Assembly (NCBI GenBank): GCA_027574665.1
Contig: CM050652.1
Coordinates: 5,436,589-5,500,588, forward strand
Direction of reading: 5' to 3'
Source of the DNA: Rhynochetos jubatus
Lineage: Eukaryota; Chordata; Aves; Eurypygiformes; Rhynochetidae
DNA length: 64,000 nt
Shown here: positions 60,131 through 64,000 of the stretch, in pieces
How the letters are laid out: the number at the start of each line of letters is the position of its first letter
How positions within the stretch are numbered: position 1 is the first letter of the stretch
Made by a program: the position numbers and the translations under genes
Notes under the pieces: generated by a model
What the model was told of the DNA's origin: nothing
The model's database searches: none
The model's input: only the letters and a program-made list of their open reading frames with translations

Positions 60131-60134
60131 TCAC

Positions 60135-60436
60135 CAGGGTCCTCATGCAACCGTCTTTATCTCAAGTGCTTGAAAAATGGCTGCTTGAGTAAGATCAACA
60201 CCATCGCTTCTGTGACTTTCAGCTGCCTTTGTCCCATCACTCTCTGATCGGCAGGATGATAAGAGCCTTTGGGCTCTGCTGCCAAGATGGCACCTCTCCT
60301 GACATACCTGCTGTCCCCGGCTGGCTTTACATCTTAGATGTTTGTCTCTGGTTAGGAGGTTGTCCTGATTTAACGATATGCTGGCAGGTCTGAGCATTTG
60401 CCTTTGGGTATTCCACTCTCTACTGAGATGAAGACG
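60135..60436 (-). other. Exon-like segment, 302 bases, minus strand
   Basis: On the minus strand, 'ctttgcatgtacccttcag' ends at 60437, and 'gaccctg|gtgagtc' gives a strong donor at 60135. One frame is open for about 97 codons and stops at 60143, eight bases before the donor, so a coding role would require a terminal or non-standard exon. The segment is GC-richer, with a serine/arginine-rich peptide (SCRSESDGTKAAESHRSDG). No family is recognised. An lncRNA exon or chance are equally possible. Confidence 0.2.
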
Positions 60437-61439
60437 CTGAAGGGTACATGCAAAGCTGCTCACTTGTACACATCTTGGAGTACGTCAGACTGTTCTGAAA
60501 TACACTGACATTTGGAGAGGCCCTCTGATGAATCAACATCCAGGAATTAGAGGTGCCCAAAGAGACCGTTGCCATACAGCCTAGTTTTCCCTACAGTGCA
60601 AGTGTCATTTTCCATGCCATTACCAGAACGTTGAGCACATGAGGATGTGCAGTGTATTACTTTCTTCTCACTGCAAAAAAGCTGACTTTAAAAACTCTCC
60701 ATGTTCCCAGATTTCAAGCTCTATTTATAATGCCAAAGCACTAAGATATTTTTCATAGTTTTAATGCCATCACATCTTTTAATGCACTGCCTTAAACTGC
60801 CAAAAAATAATGCTCCCAATCAAGGCAACTATATTTTATACACAAGTTATGACTTACTTCTTCCTAGTGGTGTTAATCAGATTTCATTTATTTTTATAGC
60901 ATTAGGGACATTAACATTACCCTCTGGAAATGTTCCCCTTTCTATTTGTCCTTGGATAAGATATCTCCAGTATTAGGATAACTTTCTTCCTGAAGATAAA
61001 TGTTTCCTGATAAAACAATATTGTTAACCTGTAGCAACGGCAACATGAAATAAATGCAGTTGTCAAGTAAACTTTAAAGAGGGGAATTAAAATTAAAAAA
61101 AAGAAAAAGAGAGAGAAACCCAGGACACAGATTAAAATACTGCTGTATTGTTTTTTGTTATGCCCAAATGCATTTATCTTTCTGGCTATCTCACATGATT
61201 GAATAGCAGAGAAGTCACCTAAAATAATGCCAAATGACAGAAGATGTATTAGCATCACAGGGTAATGTGTTCTCAGGAAGAGGAAGGAGAGCTTCAGTTG
61301 TCTTTCGTACTGGGGCATGCAAAAGAAATCAACGTGGATGAAATACCTTTAAAGGTTTTATGTATGAACCGTAGGATGGACTTCAAGTCTGCAAATATTT
61401 ATGGGTACCTATGTCCCTTGATTCTTATTTTGTAGAATG

Positions 61440-61530
61440 TAAAATCTAGGGCTTATCGATAACCATTGAAATCAATGGAAGACTTTCTGCTGACTCCAAT
61501 GAGTTTTCATCACACCCTGACTTCTTTCAG
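61440..61530. repeat. Ancient amniote repeat relic with palindrome
   Basis: 'ccattgaaatcaatgg' at 61463-61478 is a perfect 7-base-arm palindrome with a 2-base centre. A third degraded arm, 'tgactccaatgag', follows within 25 bases. This is the 'cattgaagtcaatgggag...ttgacttcaatggg' pattern of an old sauropsid dispersed element. Confidence 0.4.
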
Positions 61531-61904
61531 ATATTGGTCCAGATAAATGCTTCAGCACCTGCTTAACACGTAAGCAGTCATACTGCAGTATAAGAGCGCT
61601 TTGACAGGTAATGCCCATGTATCTGCCTATTATTTTTCCCCTTTTTGCTTTTTTCCTTTTTTGCTGTCCTCTGGCTTTTCTCTACTTTTCTACAGTCTTC
61701 TAACAACAAAAGATTGAGTTTAAATTGTAAGGTACCATCAGCAAAGCCATTTAAAAAGTTGAGGTTTTTTAACTTTTATATCCTGCAGAGAAAATGGCTT
61801 TCATAGCAAAAGTGATAAAGGTGTGAGGTATTTTGTGAGTGAAGGAAAAATGAAGCACATAAATGGTTGAAGGCAAGAATGACAGGGGTGTATAATGTAA
61901 TGGT

Positions 61905-62040
61905 TTAGCTCTTTTTTTATGCTTTATTGTTGTTTTTTGTTTGTTTGCTTGCTTGCTTTATCCCATGAGGCATGGGAAATATCCCAAAAATGTGGTTTTT
62001 TTTTGTTTTTGTTTTTCTTTTTTTTTTCCTTTTTTCTAGA
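61905..62040. repeat. T/G low-complexity cluster
   Basis: Runs of T are interrupted by G or C in TTTG/TTGC patterns ('ttgtttgcttgcttgcttta' at 61939-61960 and a long T-rich block at 61995-62035). There are no A/B boxes or other signs of a recent retroposon. Confidence 0.8.
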
Positions 62041-62044
62041 TATC

Positions 62045-64000
62045 TTGGTTCTTTACTTATTGTTTCCCTTCTTGAAATGTTAGCTTCATAATGAAGACCA
62101 GATTTAAAGGCAGTGGGCTTCCTTTCCTAATTCCAGTCCATATTAAACTTGGTTTAGAATATATATTATTCCTTACAGATTGTTTATGTGTTTTTCATTT
62201 ACCCAATCTTAGTCCCATGCTGATATCATCTGCTTGTGATTTTAATTTCTCGGGTCAGTGTCATCGTTTCTAACTTTTCCCTGTTCAGCATCAGCTTCAT
62301 TAATTTTTTCACAGTTGGACAAAGAGAAGAAAGATGTCCATTACATGAAAATAGAACAAGAATAATGTGGTGAACTACAGAGGGTCTTGGTTCCTTCTCA
62401 GACACCAAAATTATTCTCTGATACAGTATTTCAATAAATTTGTTATGTTTTATTTATGTATGTGGATATATGGAAAATAATAACACTAGTTTGTGACCAC
62501 ACAGGGTCTGTATTTCAGGACTAGGTTACATTTTGAGATTATAATAGACCAAAGACTAGGAAACGAACAAGTGAGATTATTTTTGGCTGTAGGACTACTT
62601 GGATTTGCTTCCCCACTTTGCTGATGACTTTTTGATGTAGTTTCTCCATACCTTCAGTTCCCATTTGCAATTTTATCACAACACTGCCGTTCCTGTCTTT
62701 CAGTGATGGTAAAAGAATTAAGTTCTGAGTGTGCTCTGATTTGGAGACAGGGAAACCGTACCTTAGATCACATATAACTGGAGCTCTTGAAAATCGTTCT
62801 ATGGGTACACTCAGTGGAAATGATGGTATTTTTTCCTAGAATATTGGGAACACTAGTAAAATAGAAGAGTGCACTGATATCTAAAACAAGTCCTAGGCAT
62901 CCACCTTCTCCAGGCATTTCTATTTTATCTTCTATGTATGGGGAGCAAGAAAAACTTACTCTCTTGATGGGATTTTTGAGAACCTATTTTTTAATTATTT
63001 TTTTAAAGTATATTGCTTTTACAGTACACTATCAGTAAAAGGTGCTCCATGCACTTCTACTGTAGGTTCAGTAACTAAAACCTGGCTTCTACCTAGCAAA
63101 ATATTTCACTTCAAATGCAGTCTATGGGAAGTACCAGAGATGGTTATATCTATAAACAGAAGCATCTTTTGTTGCATTTTTCTATAAGAAATAGCTGCTT
63201 GTCTGACCCTTGCTCACCTTACTCAGGCATACATCTTGACACTGTCACCAGGGTAAACTGAACAGGCTTTGGACCTCTGTCCTGCAGTAAAGGTTTCCTT
63301 TTCTGTCTGTAAAGGTATCATTACCCTGCCACAGTCACATCTGCAAGAGTCTCTGCTCTGCTGTTCTTTGCTGATGATATTTGTTTCTTTTTCTCTTGGT
63401 CTCTTGATTCATTTTTCGTCACATTTTCTGACCTTTGAGACAGTGAATTTCACCTCATCACGCAACCCCAGAATATCTAACTGACTGCCTTTCTGTGCCC
63501 TAAACCAGCATTTTGGTGTATGTTCTCTTTGTAGTTTCAGAGGAAGGAGGAAGAAAGGAGGATGAAAAAGAAGTTGGGAGCTTTTATAATTATAAGAGCT
63601 TTTCTTAGGGCTTTAGTTAACTGTTAAGTAAATATGTTTCTTATTTTAACCTCTGGAGTGCCCCAGGCCTCACAGGGATATTTCACATACATGGATTTTT
63701 GTGGTAGGATGTAGGTCATGCTATTGCACTGATTAGCATGGACTCTGCCTTTCAAGATATGCCTCTGGGTGGGATGTTCTTCCAAGGAGTAACTGGATTA
63801 GTCACTAGGTCAAAGACTAAGTGCTCAGTCTTTGTGGCCTAGAAATTCAATACCTTGTCCCAAGCTGGAGCCATTGAGCCTAATAAATGAACTCTTTCTG
63901 AGACCTTGCCCAGCATCTACCTGTCCAGTGTTTAAACAACAGGAAAATTACTTCTAGCATATGTCTGGGGACACAGCTCTTCGACAAGGGTGTTATAAGG
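62045..64000. other. Unique DNA, no gene seen
   Basis: There are short frames only. Nothing resembles a known gene, RNA or repeat to the end of the window. Confidence 0.4.

Noticed and set aside
60917-61318. 133-codon minus-strand frame
   Set aside because: Low-complexity F/L/I-rich peptide from an A-rich tract. No splice or start signals support it.
1-64000. CRISPR arrays, prokaryotic operons, rRNA genes, functional tRNA genes, retroviral LTR pairs, mitochondrial insertions
   Set aside because: I looked for each and saw no regular direct-repeat/spacer arrays, no foldable tRNA, no rRNA-like sequence, no paired LTRs and no mitochondrial-like genes.

Overview
This window looks like non-coding DNA of a bird, or less likely another sauropsid such as a crocodilian or turtle. 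It is AT-rich and holds no prokaryotic operons and no complete recognisable protein-coding gene. It contains several copies of CR1, the dominant avian non-LTR retrotransposon. Older fossils shared across amniotes are also present: MIR-type SINE remnants, an L3/CR1-like LINE fragment, a tRNA-derived fragment, and imperfect palindromes like those common in turtle, crocodile and bird genomes. No Alu, L1, B1/B2, retroviral LTR pair or satellite array was seen. Repeat density is low, as expected for an avian gene desert or a very long intron. All repeat names come from recalled consensus sequences, not from an alignment.

Layout. 1-5.3 kb is unique AT-rich DNA with one MIR fossil. 5.36-5.5 kb is a CR1 tail that runs into a (TTCTA)n microsatellite. 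6-18 kb has four plus-strand segments with exon-like splice signals and open frames, one possible recursive splice site, MIR fossils and a short CR1 end. 18.7-20 kb holds an L3-like LINE relic and a tRNA-derived relic. 20-31.7 kb has two minus-strand small ORF or exon candidates, MIR fossils, a palindromic element and a protein-like ORF at 31.4-31.6 kb. 31.7-43 kb is mostly unique, with candidate regulatory sequence (including an X-box-like palindrome at 39.5 kb) and MIR/CR1 relics. 43.7-48.7 kb is the CR1-rich part: a junction of CR1 pieces in opposite orientations, a degraded plus-strand copy, and a copy of about 1 kb that still shows reverse transcriptase motifs in three frames. 49-64 kb is mostly unique, with one more 0.7 kb CR1 at 54.3-55.0 kb.

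No genes can be said to work together here. The most interesting possibility is that the window crosses introns of an unidentified gene or lncRNA. Three plus-strand segments (6202-6447, 16019-16120, 17430-17687) each follow a good splice acceptor, are open in one frame and share phase 0. This is inference: GT-AG matches are frequent by chance in 64 kb, and RNA-seq or cross-species conservation would decide it. I did not find a convincing new biological system.
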